Shown: piece after piece, positions 34,191-45,260 of the stretch
How the letters are laid out: each line of letters starts with the position of its first letter
How positions within the stretch are numbered: the stretch's first letter is position 1
Assembly (NCBI GenBank): GCA_947631005.1
Contig: CANRJR010000002.1
Location: 1 to 64,000 of the forward strand
Source of the DNA: an uncultured Clostridia bacterium
GTDB taxonomy: Bacteria > Bacillota > Clostridia > Christensenellales > Borkfalkiaceae
Direction of reading: 5' to 3'
Length of the DNA stretch: 64,000 nt
Position numbers and translations under genes: made by a program
Notes under the pieces: generated by a model
What the model saw: only the letters and a program-made list of their open reading frames with translations
Told to the model about the DNA's origin: nothing
Database searches by the model: none

Positions 34191-35702
34191 ATGATCGCGA
34201 AAATCATCTGTTTTGCTCTGAATGGTCTCGAAGGCGTCCCCGTCGAAGTGGAGACGGACGTCAACAAGGGCGTACCCGCCTATGAGATGGTCGGGCTGCC
34301 CGATACCGCCGTCAAGGAGAGCAAGGAGCGGGTGCGTTCCGCGCTCAAAAACAGCGGTCTGCTCTTCCCGATGAACAAGATCACCGTCAACTTCGCGCCC
34401 GCGGATATCAAGAAAGAGGGCGCGGCGTTCGACCTCGCCGTCGCCGTCAGCCTGCTCAAAGCGAGCGAACAGCTCGTGGGCGCGGACGTGTCGGACACCG
34501 TTTTTCTCGGCGAGCTCGCGCTCAACGGCGATCTTCGCCCCATTGCGGGGCTTCTGCCCATTCTCATCTCGGCAAAGGGGCACGGCTTTCGGAAATTTCT
34601 CATCCCCGCCGCCAACGCCAACGAGGCGAAGTTCCTCGGCGGCGCGGAGATCTACTGCGCGCGCACGCTCACCGAAGTGGTGCGCCACCTCGTCGGCACA
34701 GCCCCGCTCTCTCCCCTCGAAACGGCGGAATTTGCCGTCCGCAGGGGGAAGAACAGCGTCGACCTCAAATATGTCAAGGGACAGCCGATGGCGCGCCGCG
34801 CGCTTGAAATCGCCGTCGCGGGCGGGCATAACCTGCTCATGATCGGACCTCCCGGGACGGGAAAGACCATGCTCGCGCGGTGTATTCCCACCGTCATGCC
34901 CGACCTCACATTCGAAGAGGCTCTCGAAATCACCAAGATCCACTCGGTCGCGGGAATTCTCGGCGAAGAGGGAATCGTAACGGCGCGTCCGTTCCGCACC
35001 CCGCACCATACGGCGACGACCGTCGCGATGTGCGGCGGCGGCAACAAGAGCGTGCACCCGGGGGAGATCAGTCTCGCCCACGGCGGCGTGCTCTTCCTCG
35101 ACGAACTCCCCGAATACAACCGTTCCACGCTCGAAGCGTTGCGCCAGCCCCTCGAGGACGGCAAGATCACCGTCTCCCGCGCGGGCGGGACGGTGTCCTT
35201 TCCCGCGCGGTTCATGCTGTGCGCGAGCATGAATCCCTGTCCCTGCGGCAACTACGGCTCGGCGGAACGCACCTGCTCGTGCACGCCCGCCGAAATCAGA
35301 CGCTACCGCCGCAAGATCTCGGGACCCCTGCTCGACCGCATCGACCTGCAAGTGGAAGTGGACGACGTTCCCTACGACGCCCTCGTGGACGTCCGCGAGG
35401 GGGAGAGCTCGGAGGCGGTGAAGGCGCGGGTGGATTTCGCCCGCCGCGTCCAGCGCAACCGCTTCGGCGGGGGCGTACATACCAACGCCGACATGGACGA
35501 GGGCGAGCTCGCCCGCCACTGCGCCCTGACCGCGGAGGGAGACGATATTCTGCGCGCGGCGTTCGAGCGCATGAACCTATCCGCGCGCGCCCGCGTGCGG
35601 ATCGTAAAAGTCGCGCGGACGATCGCCGATCTCGACGCAAGCGAGCAAATTTTGCCGCGGCACGTCTTTGAAGCGGTCTCTTACCGTATCGTGGAAAAAT
35701 AG
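34191..35702 (+). CDS. comM: YifB/ComM-family Mg-chelatase-like AAA+ ATPase
   Basis: ComM is a hexameric helicase promoting branch migration during integration of taken-up DNA. The 503-residue protein has the N-terminal ChlI-like domain (FALNGLEGVPVEVE, GLPDTAVKESKERV), Walker A GPPGTGKTML (219-228), the RPFRTPHHTAT segment, Walker B GVLFLDELPEY and the C-terminal cysteine cluster NPCPCGNYG ... CSC. The strong GGAGGAGG ribosome binding site precedes the ATG. It is 8 nt upstream of dprA, which supports a DNA-uptake or recombination role. Confidence 0.94.
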   Translation: MIAKIICFALNGLEGVPVEVETDVNKGVPAYEMVGLPDTAVKESKERVRSALKNSGLLFPMNKITVNFAPADIKKEGAAFDLAVAVSLLKASEQLVGADVSDTVFLGELALNGDLRPIAGLLPILISAKGHGFRKFLIPAANANEAKFLGGAEIYCARTLTEVVRHLVGTAPLSPLETAEFAVRRGKNSVDLKYVKGQPMARRALEIAVAGGHNLLMIGPPGTGKTMLARCIPTVMPDLTFEEALEITKIHSVAGILGEEGIVTARPFRTPHHTATTVAMCGGGNKSVHPGEISLAHGGVLFLDELPEYNRSTLEALRQPLEDGKITVSRAGGTVSFPARFMLCASMNPCPCGNYGSAERTCSCTPAEIRRYRRKISGPLLDRIDLQVEVDDVPYDALVDVREGESSEAVKARVDFARRVQRNRFGGGVHTNADMDEGELARHCALTAEGDDILRAAFERMNLSARARVRIVKVARTIADLDASEQILPRHVFEAVSYRIVEK

Positions 35703-35710
35703 AGGGAGAC

Positions 35711-36772
35711 ATGGAATATACTGCGGACGAGAGGGCAATGCTTTGGCTGTGCGCCTGCACGGAGCTTTCCGAGCGGGAGCGCGTCGCCGCGCTGCGTTGC
35801 GCCAAATGTCCGTCCCGCATCATGGAGGACGCGGAGGAGGTGTTCGCCGCGGCGCATGTTTCGGCGCAGTCTGCCCGCACCCGCAAGCGGCGGGAGGAGG
35901 AGACCGACCGCATGGTCGAATCGCTCTCCCGCAAAAAGCAGTTCTTCGTGTCGCTCGCGGGGGAGGACTATCCCGAGGCACTCTCCTTTATCCCCTCCCC
36001 GCCCCTGCTGTTATACGGACAGGGCAGGCGGGAACTATTGAAGAAAGAAAAATTCTGCATCGTCGGATCGCGGATCACGCCGCCGTGGGCGGCTGCGCTC
36101 GGAAAGCGCGTCGCGGGGGAACTTACGGCGCATTTCGTCATCGTCACGGGGATCGCCGAGGGGGGAGACCGCGCCGCCATCGAGGGCGCGTCCGATTCGG
36201 GCGAACTCATCTCGGTGCTTCCCTGCGGGCTGGACGAGTGCTATCCCGCGGCGCATGCGGCTCTCAAAGCCGCCGTCGCCGAACGGGGACTGCTCCTCAC
36301 CGAACTTCCCCCGCAGGACAAGGCGAAGAAATATTCCTTTCATGCGCGCAACCGTCTGCTCGCGGGGCTGACCCGCGGGACGCTCGTCATCTCGGCGGGC
36401 GAAAAGAGCGGCGCGCTCATCACGGCGAATTGCGCCCTCGATTACGGACGGGACGTATTCGCTTTTCCGCACAACGCGGGCGCGGCGCAGGGCGTCGGCT
36501 GTAACGATCTGCTCAAAAAGGGCGCGTATGTGGCGACGGAGGCGGCGGATATCCTCTCCGTGTACGGTTTCGAGAGCAAACCGTCCGCCCAAACGCTCTC
36601 CGAAGAGGAGAGGCGGGTATATGACGCGCTCAAAGCGCGGGGAGAGGCGCACGCGGCGCAGCTCGCCGCGGACGCGGGCATGCAACCTTTCGAGGTCTTG
36701 CCCGTGCTCTCGTCGCTCGAACTCAAAGGGCTCGCGGTAAAGGCGGGCGGCAACCGCTATCAGGCGGTATAA
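35711..36772 (+). CDS. dprA: DNA-processing protein DprA
   Basis: DprA binds incoming single-stranded DNA and loads RecA. The 353-residue protein has an N-terminal helical region, the Rossmann-like core (IVGSRITPPWAAALG, VTGIAEGGDRAAIEGA, ARNRLLAGLTRGTLVI, KSGALITANCALDYGRDVFAFP) and a C-terminal winged-helix domain. The usual SGLARGID motif is degenerate (TGIAEGGD). The gene sits between comM and topA, a common Bacillota order. Confidence 0.94.
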   Translation: MEYTADERAMLWLCACTELSERERVAALRCAKCPSRIMEDAEEVFAAAHVSAQSARTRKRREEETDRMVESLSRKKQFFVSLAGEDYPEALSFIPSPPLLLYGQGRRELLKKEKFCIVGSRITPPWAAALGKRVAGELTAHFVIVTGIAEGGDRAAIEGASDSGELISVLPCGLDECYPAAHAALKAAVAERGLLLTELPPQDKAKKYSFHARNRLLAGLTRGTLVISAGEKSGALITANCALDYGRDVFAFPHNAGAAQGVGCNDLLKKGAYVATEAADILSVYGFESKPSAQTLSEEERRVYDALKARGEAHAAQLAADAGMQPFEVLPVLSSLELKGLAVKAGGNRYQAV

Positions 36773-36816
36773 AACGCGAAATTTCAAGGCTTCCCCAAGG
36801 GGAGCGAGGAGTGACT

Positions 36817-39024
36817 ATGGATCTCATCATTGTGGAATCGCCTTCCAAGGCAAAAACGATCGCGCGGTATCTCAAAGGGAAATACCGCGTCGACGCGTCG
36901 GGGGGACACATCCGCGACCTGCCGCCCAAAAAGCTTGGCGTCGCCGTCGATAAAAATTACGAACCCAAGTATGTGACCTCCCCCGGGAAGGAGGAGATCA
37001 TCCGCCGCCTCACCGAAGAGGCGCACAGGGCGGGAAAGGTATATCTCGCAACCGACCCCGACCGCGAGGGCGAAGCCATTTCGTGGCATCTGCAAACGGT
37101 GCTCGGGCTGGACGAGAACGGCGAGAACCGCATCGAATTCAACGAGATCTCCCCGCGCGCCGTCGAACGCGCCCTCGAACATCCCCGCAAGATCAACTAT
37201 AATCTCGTGGACGCGCAACAGGCGCGCCGCGTGCTCGACCGCCTCGTCGGTTACAAACTTTCCCCCCTGCTCAACAACAAGATCCAGAACGGACTTTCGG
37301 CGGGCAGGGTGCAGTCTGTCGCCCTGCGGCTGGTGGTCGACAGGGAGCGGGAGATCGACGCGTTCCGTCCCGAAGAGTATTGGACGATCGCGGCGGAACT
37401 GCAAGACCCCGAAGCGAAGTTCTCCCCGTTCCGCGCCGTGCTCGACAAGACGGGCGGCAAGAAGGCGAAAGTGGGGAGCAAAGCCGAGGCAGACGCCGTT
37501 CTCGCCGCGCTCAATGCGGGCGAATACGTCGTGGCGAGCGTGAAAAAGACGGTCGCAAGGTCGCACGCGCCCGCGCCGTTCACCACCTCCACCCTTCAAC
37601 AGGACGCCTCCAACAAGCTCGGCATGACCGCGCCCGAAACCATGCTCATGGCGCAGCATCTGTATGAGGGCATGGATCTCGAGGGGGAGGGGCACGTCGC
37701 GTTCGTCACCTACATCCGAACGGATTCCACGCGCGTCTCGTCGGACGCGCAGGCGGCGGCGCGCGCCCTCATCGCCGAGCGGTACGGCAAGGAATACGTC
37801 CCCGAGAAGCCGAATTTTTACGCGTCCAAAAAGGGCGCGCAGGACGCGCACGAAGCCATCCGTCCCATCGACCTTTCGCGCACGCCCGAGTCGGTGAAAA
37901 AATTGCTCGACCGCAAGCATTACAACGTATATAAGCTCATTTACGAGCGGTTTTTGGCGTCGCAGATGTCCGAGGCACTCTACGATTCCATGCAGATCGA
38001 GATCGCCAACGGCGGCTATACCCTCCGCGCGGGCGGGCGGGCGTTGAAGTTTCAGGGCTTTACCGCCATCTACGCCGATTTCCGCAAGGAGGACGAGGAC
38101 GAGGCAAAGGGCTTGCTTCCCCCGCTCGAAGAGGGGACAAAGGTGCGCGCTCTCTCCCTCGGCGGCGAGCAGAAGTTCACCAAGCCGCCCGTCCGCTATA
38201 CCGACGCTTCCCTCGTAAAGGCGATGGAAGATAAGGGCATCGGACGGCCGTCTACCTACGCCTCCATCATCTCGGTGCTCACCAAGCGCAAATACGTCGA
38301 AAAAGACGGAAAATACATGAAGCCGACCGAGATCGCCTACCGCATCACCGATATGCTCGTGCAGTATTTCACCGACATCATGGACGTCGGGTTCACCGCC
38401 GACATGGAGGAGAAGCTCGACGAGATCGAGGACGGCGGCAAGGATTGGCATTCCATTATCGCGGCGTTCTATCCGCCGTTCGAGGAAAAACTGCGCTACG
38501 CCAATACCGACGGCGACGAGATCACCGACGTGCTCTGTTCCAAGTGCGGGCATCCCATGGTCCGCAAGATGGGCAAATACGGCAAATATCTCGCCTGTTC
38601 CAACTATCCCGCCTGTTCCAACATCGTGAGCGAGGGGGAGGCGGAGGTCTCGGATACGCCCTGCCCCAAGTGCGGAAAGATGATGGTCGTAAAGAGCGGG
38701 CGATACGGCAAATTCCTCGCCTGCCCCAACTATCCCGCCTGCCGCTCCACCCTGCCCTACGGACAGGAGAAAAAGGAAGAGGACGTGTTCGAGGGGATCT
38801 GCCCCGAATGCGGAAAGCCCGCCAAGCGGCTCAAAACGCGCACGGGAAAGGTGTACTACGGTTGCAGCGGCTTCCCCGAATGCCGCTTCATGAGCTGGGA
38901 TATCCCTACGGGGGAGAAGTGTCCCAAGTGCGGTGGCGCGCTCGTGCGGACGGCGCGCGGCGCGGTGAAATGTTCCCAGCGCGCGTGCGACTACCGCATT
39001 CCCGCAAAAAAGGGGAAGGCGTGA
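36817..39024 (+). CDS. topA: DNA topoisomerase I
   Basis: TopA relaxes negative supercoils. The 735-residue protein has the TOPRIM start LIIVESPSKAKTIARYL with ATDPDREGEAI, the active-site FVTYIRTDSTRVS with Tyr at about 299, and four C-terminal zinc-ribbon units of CxxC ... C type (about 570-735), the last one degenerate. ATG at 36817 is chosen over an in-frame GTG at 36811 because the latter overlaps the AGGAG site. The last 4 nt overlap trmFO (GTGA). Confidence 0.97.
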   Translation: MDLIIVESPSKAKTIARYLKGKYRVDASGGHIRDLPPKKLGVAVDKNYEPKYVTSPGKEEIIRRLTEEAHRAGKVYLATDPDREGEAISWHLQTVLGLDENGENRIEFNEISPRAVERALEHPRKINYNLVDAQQARRVLDRLVGYKLSPLLNNKIQNGLSAGRVQSVALRLVVDREREIDAFRPEEYWTIAAELQDPEAKFSPFRAVLDKTGGKKAKVGSKAEADAVLAALNAGEYVVASVKKTVARSHAPAPFTTSTLQQDASNKLGMTAPETMLMAQHLYEGMDLEGEGHVAFVTYIRTDSTRVSSDAQAAARALIAERYGKEYVPEKPNFYASKKGAQDAHEAIRPIDLSRTPESVKKLLDRKHYNVYKLIYERFLASQMSEALYDSMQIEIANGGYTLRAGGRALKFQGFTAIYADFRKEDEDEAKGLLPPLEEGTKVRALSLGGEQKFTKPPVRYTDASLVKAMEDKGIGRPSTYASIISVLTKRKYVEKDGKYMKPTEIAYRITDMLVQYFTDIMDVGFTADMEEKLDEIEDGGKDWHSIIAAFYPPFEEKLRYANTDGDEITDVLCSKCGHPMVRKMGKYGKYLACSNYPACSNIVSEGEAEVSDTPCPKCGKMMVVKSGRYGKFLACPNYPACRSTLPYGQEKKEEDVFEGICPECGKPAKRLKTRTGKVYYGCSGFPECRFMSWDIPTGEKCPKCGGALVRTARGAVKCSQRACDYRIPAKKGKA

Positions 39025-40301
39025 TCCGCGTCATCGGCGCGGGTCTTGCGGGGAGCGAAGCCGCCTACGCGCTCGCAAACCGCGGCGTACAGGTGGAGCT
39101 CGCCGACATGAAGCCCCGCCTCACGCCCGCCCATCAGAGCGGCGGGTTTTGCGAGCTCGTCTGTTCCAATTCTTTGAAGAGCGACGACATCGCGGGCAAC
39201 GCCTGCGGATTGTTGAAAGAGGAGATGCGCCGCCTCGGTTCGATCACCATGGAGGCGGCGGAAAAGACGCGCGTCCCCGCGGGCGGCGCGCTCGCCGTCG
39301 ACAGAGACGCGTTCTCCGCATACGTCACGAACGCGTTGTGTTCGCATCCCAACATCACCGTGATCTCGGAGGAAGTTTCGTCGCTTCCCGCGAGCGGGAT
39401 CGTCGCCACGGGTCCGCTCACGGCGGGCGGCTTATACGACGACATCGCCCGCCTCGGCGCGCTGCACTTTTTCGACGCGTCCGCGCCCATCGTCTCGCGG
39501 GAGAGCATCGACATGGCGCACGTCTTTTCGCAGGACCGCTACGGCGAGGGGGAGGGCGACTATTTGAACTGCCCCATGTCCGAGACCGAGTACAAGGAAT
39601 TCGTACATGCCCTGCTCGCGGCGGATCGCGCCGTGCTGCGGGATTTTGAAAAAAAGGAGATCTTCGAGGGGTGCATGCCCCTCGAAGTCATGGCGGCGCG
39701 CGGGGAGGACACCCTGCGGTTCGGACCGTTCAAACCCGTGGGGCTCTCGGTCGGGGGAAAGCGTCCGTACGCCGTCTTGCAGCTGCGCAAGGAGAACGCG
39801 CAGGGGACGAGCTACGGGCTGGTCGGCTGTCAGACCAACCTCAAATTCGGAGAGCAGAAGCGGGTCTTTTCGCTCATCCCCGCCCTACATAACGCCGAGT
39901 TCGAGCGGTACGGGGTGATGCACCGCAACACCTATCTCGAATCGCCGCACATCCTCAACGCCGACCTTTCGGCGCGGGCGAATCCCGCGCTCTTCTTCGC
40001 GGGGCAGATCACGGGCGTGGAGGGGTACGTCGAGAGCGCGGCTTCGGGTCTGCTTGCGGGGATCGAGGCGTATTTGCGGCTGTCGGGACGGGAGACCGTC
40101 GTCCCGCCGTCCTCTTGCATGATGGGCGCGCTGGCGCGCTATGTCGCAACGCCCAATCCCGCGTTCGAGCCCATGAACGCCAACTACGGCATTCTTGCGG
40201 GCGGCTTCGAGAAGGTGCGCGACAAGAAAGAACGCAGGCGGCTTCTCGCCGTCCGCGCGCTCGATGAGATCGAGCGTTTCAAAACGCAGATTTGCGGGTA
40301 A
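39021..40301 (+). CDS. trmFO: Folate-dependent tRNA (uracil-54) methyltransferase TrmFO
   Basis: TrmFO makes m5U54 in tRNA using FAD and methylenetetrahydrofolate; it is typical of Bacillota. The start is GTG at 39021, overlapping the topA stop. The 426-residue protein opens with the FAD motif [12 protein letters not shown], then [59 protein letters not shown] and the C-terminal [17 protein letters not shown]. Length is normal. Confidence 0.97.
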   Translation: MIRVIGAGLAGSEAAYALANRGVQVELADMKPRLTPAHQSGGFCELVCSNSLKSDDIAGNACGLLKEEMRRLGSITMEAAEKTRVPAGGALAVDRDAFSAYVTNALCSHPNITVISEEVSSLPASGIVATGPLTAGGLYDDIARLGALHFFDASAPIVSRESIDMAHVFSQDRYGEGEGDYLNCPMSETEYKEFVHALLAADRAVLRDFEKKEIFEGCMPLEVMAARGEDTLRFGPFKPVGLSVGGKRPYAVLQLRKENAQGTSYGLVGCQTNLKFGEQKRVFSLIPALHNAEFERYGVMHRNTYLESPHILNADLSARANPALFFAGQITGVEGYVESAASGLLAGIEAYLRLSGRETVVPPSSCMMGALARYVATPNPAFEPMNANYGILAGGFEKVRDKKERRRLLAVRALDEIERFKTQICG

Positions 40302-40330
40302 ATAAAAAGAAAAGGGGTTTTGGAGGAAGT

Positions 40331-40863
40331 ATGGAATTTCGCGGAACAACCATCTGCGCCGTCAAAAAGGACGGCGTAACGGCGATCGCAGGGGACGGAC
40401 AGGTCACCATGGGCGAGAGCGTCGTATTCAAGAATACCGCCATCAAGGTGCGCCGCATCTACGGGGGCAAGGTGATCCTCGGCTTTGCGGGCTCGGTGAC
40501 GGACGCGTTTTCGCTCTCCGAGCGGTTCGAGGGCATGCTCAACAAGTTTGCGGGCAACCTCATGCGCTCGGCGGTCGAGCTCGCGGATATGTGGCGGTCG
40601 GACAAGATCGGCAGAAAGCTCGACGCGATGATGATCACGGCGGATAAAGACACCCTGCTCATTCTCTCGGGCACGGGCGAAGTGATCGAGCCCGACGAGG
40701 GGATCTGCGCCATCGGAAGCGGCGGGAACTACGCGCTCGCGGCGGCGCGCGCCCTTGCGCAGAACACAAGCTTCGGCGCGGAGGAGATCGCGCGCAAGTC
40801 GCTCAAAATCGCATCCGAGATCTGCGTGTACACCAACGACCACATCATTTGCGAGGTGATATA

Positions 40864-40864
<1 letters not shown>
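40331..40864 (+). CDS. hslV: ATP-dependent protease subunit HslV
   Basis: HslV is the threonine peptidase ring of the HslUV protease. The 177-residue protein has the catalytic Thr-Thr pair at residues 6-7 (RGTTICAV), so it needs removal of five N-terminal residues, similar to ClpQ/CodW-type short leaders. [10 protein letters not shown] and the [14 protein letters not shown] segment confirm the family. GGAGGA lies 3-4 nt before the ATG. Its stop overlaps the hslU start by one base. No codY or xerC is attached, unlike Bacillus. Confidence 0.96.
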
Positions 40865-42174
<1,310 letters not shown>

Positions 42175-42182
42175 GGAGAGAT

Positions 42183-42626
42183 ATGACCCCCGAACAATTC
42201 AAACAGCTCTATGCCCGCGCCAAAGCGGGCGATATCATGGCGCAGTACGATCTCGGCGTCGCCTATCAAAAGGGCGACGGCGTGAAGCGGGACGACAAGC
42301 GCGCCGTAAAGTGGTGGGAAAAGATCGCCGAACAGCACGGCATCGCCGCCTATAACCTTGCCGTCTGTTATCAGCACGGCGTGGGCGTAAAGCGGCGTCC
42401 CGACCGCATGATCCGCTACTACGAGCTCGCCGTCTCCATGAAGTTCGCCCCCGCGATGTACAACCTCGGCGGGTGCTATCTCGTGGGCGACGGCGTGCAA
42501 AAAGACCCCAAAAAGGCGGTACAGCTTTGGTCACAGGCGGCGGATATGGGCTTTCTCGAAGCCCAGCGCAGGCTCGACCTCATCGCCAACCAAGTGCGGC
42601 GGGGAGAGTTCCCGCGCGCCGATTGA
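42183..42626 (+). CDS. Small Sel1-repeat protein
   Basis: The 147-residue protein consists of about three to four Sel1-like repeats of roughly 36 residues, with the pattern AQYDLGVAYQKGDGVKRD, AAYNLAVCYQHGVGVKR and AMYNLGGCYLVGDGVQKD. There is no signal peptide, so it should be cytoplasmic. Sel1 repeats mediate protein contacts. Its position 8 nt after hslU with a GAGGAG site suggests cotranscription with the protease genes; a link in function is only inference. Confidence 0.88.
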   Translation: MTPEQFKQLYARAKAGDIMAQYDLGVAYQKGDGVKRDDKRAVKWWEKIAEQHGIAAYNLAVCYQHGVGVKRRPDRMIRYYELAVSMKFAPAMYNLGGCYLVGDGVQKDPKKAVQLWSQAADMGFLEAQRRLDLIANQVRRGEFPRAD

Positions 42627-42635
42627 GGAGGAACT

Positions 42636-43880
42636 ATGATCCCGATCCAGAAAGGTTGTAAAGACGTGTTGCCCGCGCAGTCCTATGCGTGGCAGACCCT
42701 CGAATCGCTCGCCCGCCGCACCGCGAAGAAGTACGGCTTCCGCGAGATCCGCACCCCGATGTTCGAGGCGACCGAGCTGTTTGCCCGCGGCGTGGGGGAC
42801 ACGAGCGACATCGTCACCAAGGAGATGTACACGTTCAACGACAAGGGCGGGCGTTCGGTGACCCTCCGTCCCGAGGGGACGGCGGGCGTGGCGCGCGCTT
42901 TCGTCGAAAACGGCTTGCAGGGGGACGTGCTTCCCTTTAAGGCGTACTACATCATCTCCGCTTTCCGCTACGAGCGGCCGCAGGCGGGCAGACTGCGCGA
43001 GTTCCACCAATTCGGCGCGGAACTCTACGGCGCGGAGAGCCCCGCGGCGGACGCCGAAGTCATCGCGCTCGCGTCGAACTTCCTCAAAAGCGCAAAGATC
43101 AAAGCCTCCCTGCGCCTCAATTCCATCGGCTGCGCCGCCTGCCGTGAGAAGTACGTTGCGGCGTTGCGCGAATATTTCAAGCCCCATCTCCCCGAAATGT
43201 GCCGCGACTGCAACGTCCGTTTCGAGAAGAATCCTCTCCGCATGCTCGACTGCAAGGAGGAGGCTTGCGCCCGTCTGCGCGACGGCGCGCCCCGCATCAC
43301 CGACTATCTCTGCGACGATTGCAGGGCGCATTTCGAGGGGGTCAAAGAATACCTCGACGGGGCGGGGATCGCCTATACCGTCGACCCGCGCATCGTCCGC
43401 GGGCTCGACTATTACAGTCGCACCGTCTTTGAGTTCGTAAGCGACGCGCTCGGCGCGCAAAGTGCCGTCCTCGCGGGGGGGAGATACGATACCCTGCTCG
43501 AAAAAATGGACAGCAAACCCACGCCCGCCGTCGGCTTCGCGGCGGGGCTCGAAAGGCTGTTGATGTTGCGCGGCGAGAGCACGCCGCCCCCGCATATTAC
43601 CTGTTACATCGCGGGCATGGACGCCGCGTCGCGTAAAAAAGCCTTCCTTTTGGCGGAAGAGTTGCGCGCGGCGGGCGTACCCTGCGAAGCCGATCTCATG
43701 GAGCGTTCGTTGAAGGCGCAGATGCGCTATGCGGACAAGCTGCGCGCAAAGTATGCGATCGTGCTCGGCGAGCGGGAGCTCGCGGAGGAAGAAGCCGACG
43801 TGAAGAATATGAAAACTTCGGCGGCGGAGCGCGTAAATCTGCGGAAACTCGCGCAATATTTTAAGGGGAGGAAAGCATGA
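42636..43880 (+). CDS. hisS: Histidyl-tRNA synthetase
   Basis: The 414-residue class II synthetase has motif 2 YYIISAFRYERPQAGRLREFHQFG, the histidine-specific RGLDYYSRTVFEF, motif 3 AVGFAAGLERLLML, and the C-terminal anticodon domain. A cluster of six cysteines lies in residues 165-235 (CAACREK, CRDCN, CKEEAC, CDDC), consistent with a metal-binding insertion seen in some Bacillota HisRS. GAGGAGG precedes the ATG. No T-box is visible upstream because the gap to the Sel1 gene is only 9 nt. Confidence 0.96.
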   Translation: MIPIQKGCKDVLPAQSYAWQTLESLARRTAKKYGFREIRTPMFEATELFARGVGDTSDIVTKEMYTFNDKGGRSVTLRPEGTAGVARAFVENGLQGDVLPFKAYYIISAFRYERPQAGRLREFHQFGAELYGAESPAADAEVIALASNFLKSAKIKASLRLNSIGCAACREKYVAALREYFKPHLPEMCRDCNVRFEKNPLRMLDCKEEACARLRDGAPRITDYLCDDCRAHFEGVKEYLDGAGIAYTVDPRIVRGLDYYSRTVFEFVSDALGAQSAVLAGGRYDTLLEKMDSKPTPAVGFAAGLERLLMLRGESTPPPHITCYIAGMDAASRKKAFLLAEELRAAGVPCEADLMERSLKAQMRYADKLRAKYAIVLGERELAEEEADVKNMKTSAAERVNLRKLAQYFKGRKA

Positions 43881-44197
43881 AGATCGAAGAAATGACGGGC
43901 AACGCGCTCGACGAACTCGTCGGAAAGGGCGGGAAAGTGGTATGCGATTTTTGGGCGAGCTGGTGCGGACCTTGCCGCATGCTCGCACCCGTTCTCGAAC
44001 AGATGGCAGAGGAGTTTTCCGACCGCGCCGCATTCGCCAAGGTGAACGTCGACGAGAACGGCGACCTCGCCGCCTCGCTCGGGATCTATTCCATTCCCGA
44101 CGTATTCGTGTTCGAAAACGGCAAGGTGAAGGCGCACCAAACGGGGTACGTCCCCGAGGAGCGCATGCGGGAATTTTTACGGGAGAACCTCGGCTGA
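43877..44197 (+). CDS. trxA: Thioredoxin
   Basis: The 106-residue protein has the active site WASWCGPC (cysteines 30 and 33), the following KVNVDENGDLAASLGIYSIPDVFVF with the cis-proline, and the G-x-x-P-E-E C-terminal helix. It is a standard cytosolic disulfide reductase. It overlaps hisS by 4 nt and ends the long run that begins at 32142. A 9-bp inverted repeat at 44244-44269 may help end transcription, although it lacks a T-tract. Confidence 0.95.
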   Translation: MKIEEMTGNALDELVGKGGKVVCDFWASWCGPCRMLAPVLEQMAEEFSDRAAFAKVNVDENGDLAASLGIYSIPDVFVFENGKVKAHQTGYVPEERMREFLRENLG

Positions 44198-44271
44198 CGC
44201 CCGCGCCGCGGAAGCGTCTCTTTTGCGGGAGAGGATTTTAACGGTTTGCGCCGAAAAGCGGGCGCAAACTC

Positions 44272-44300
44272 TTGACAACGGCAGGACGGCGCGCTATAAT
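44272..44300 (+). promoter_or_regulatory. Consensus promoter of the FMN riboswitch transcript
   Basis: Perfect TTGACA (44272-44277) and perfect TATAAT (44295-44300) are 17 bp apart. The aptamer starts about 19 nt later. Confidence 0.92.
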
Positions 44301-44318
44301 GCCGTTTGATCGAATATT

Positions 44319-44430
44319 CTTTGGGGCGGAGTGAAATTCTCCACCGGCAGTAAAGTCTGCGAAGGGCGCGAGCCCCCGAACGGGTGCAATTCCCGTACCG
44401 ACGGTATAGTCCGGATGAGAAAAGAACGTA
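44319..44430 (+). promoter_or_regulatory. FMN riboswitch (RFN element)
   Basis: The RFN hallmarks appear in order: TTGGGGCGGAGTGAAATTCT, CACCGGCAGTAAAGTCTGCGA, a variable GC-rich arm, GGGTGCAATTCCCGTACCGA, and CGGTATAGTCCGGATGAGA followed by AAAGAACG. The last segment pairs with the first. It precedes a RibU-type riboflavin transporter and should switch it off when FMN is high. Confidence 0.97.
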
Positions 44431-44432
44431 GG

Positions 44433-44457
44433 AACGCCCCTTTCGGGGGCGTTTTTT
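44433..44457 (+). terminator. FMN-riboswitch terminator
   Basis: AACGCCCC (44433-44440) pairs with GGGGCGTT (44446-44453) and continues into TTTTTT. It sits directly after the aptamer and 40 nt before the ribU start, as expected for transcriptional control. Confidence 0.92.
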
Positions 44458-44496
44458 CAAAGAATATCCGAAATTGATGTTGATTGAGGTGTTCTT

Positions 44497-45186
44497 ATGA
44501 AGATCAAAGAGACGGTCGCATCCCACTTCACGGCGACGCATATCGCCTACATGTCGCTCTTCACCGCGCTGGCGTTTGTGGTCACCTTCCTCGAATTTCC
44601 CATCTTTCCCGCCGCGCCCTATTTGAAGCTCGACTTCGCCAACGTCTTTTTCATGATCGAGGGCTTCATCTTCGGACCTGTGGAGGCGATCTTTTCCATT
44701 CTGGTGAAAGAGCTTCTGTGCTTTGCCAAGTCCTCGTCGGGCGGCGTGGGCGAGCTCGCGAACTTCCTCATGTCCGTCGCCTACATCCTCGTCCCGTCCG
44801 TCGTTTACCGCTTCAAAAAGGGACGGGCGTGGGTCGCGCTCTACCTGCTGTGCGCATGTCTTTTACAGATCGCCGTGAGCCTGCCCGCCAACCGCTACCT
44901 CACCTTTCCCTTTTATATGGGAGACGGCGCGGCGGACGCTTTCCGCGGCGCGTGGCTGTTCGTCCTCGCTTTCAACGCGATCAAGAGCGTGCTCATCTCG
45001 CTCATCGTCCTGCTGATCTATAAGCCGCTCTCCTCCCTCATCAAGGCGACGCAGGCGCGCGTCAACAAGAAGCGCGAACGCCGTGCCCGCAAAAAGGACG
45101 CGCAAGCCGCCGAACAAGCCGAACCGCTTTCCGAAGAGCAAGTAAAAGCGCAAGCCGCGGGGGAGCAAGGCAAGACAACGCCGTGA
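44497..45186 (+). CDS. ribU: Riboflavin ECF transporter S component
   Basis: RibU binds riboflavin and works with a shared EcfA/A'/T module, not present here. The 229-residue protein has the RibU-type FPIFPAAPYLKLDFANVFFM near the N-terminus, the KELLCFAKSSSGGVGELANF loop, and about six membrane helices ending near residue 185. An extra basic-then-acidic tail of about 45 residues (RVNKKRERRARKK then EQAEPLSEEQ) follows. The FMN riboswitch directly upstream supports the substrate. Confidence 0.94.
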   Translation: MKIKETVASHFTATHIAYMSLFTALAFVVTFLEFPIFPAAPYLKLDFANVFFMIEGFIFGPVEAIFSILVKELLCFAKSSSGGVGELANFLMSVAYILVPSVVYRFKKGRAWVALYLLCACLLQIAVSLPANRYLTFPFYMGDGAADAFRGAWLFVLAFNAIKSVLISLIVLLIYKPLSSLIKATQARVNKKRERRARKKDAQAAEQAEPLSEEQVKAQAAGEQGKTTP

Positions 45187-45225
45187 CGTTCCGCGAAGAA
45201 AAATGCGCAAAATGCGCGGAAATTC

Positions 45226-45254
45226 TTGCAAAAAACAGCCGTATGCGATATAAT
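45226..45254 (+). promoter_or_regulatory. Promoter abutting the tsaE start (leaderless)
   Basis: TTGCAA (45226-45231) and a perfect TATAAT (45249-45254) are 17 bp apart. Only 6 nt (ACGCGT) separate the -10 box from the tsaE ATG, so transcription would start at or within a base of the start codon. Confidence 0.82.
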
Positions 45255-45260
45255 ACGCGT

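Noticed and set aside
44244-44269. Terminator of trxA
   Set aside because: A 9-bp inverted repeat is present, but no T-tract follows; the sequence runs straight into the next -35 box.
45183-45260. GTG at 45183 as the start of tsaE
   Set aside because: It would add 26 residues with no match to the family and would read through the promoter; it is kept only as an alternative.
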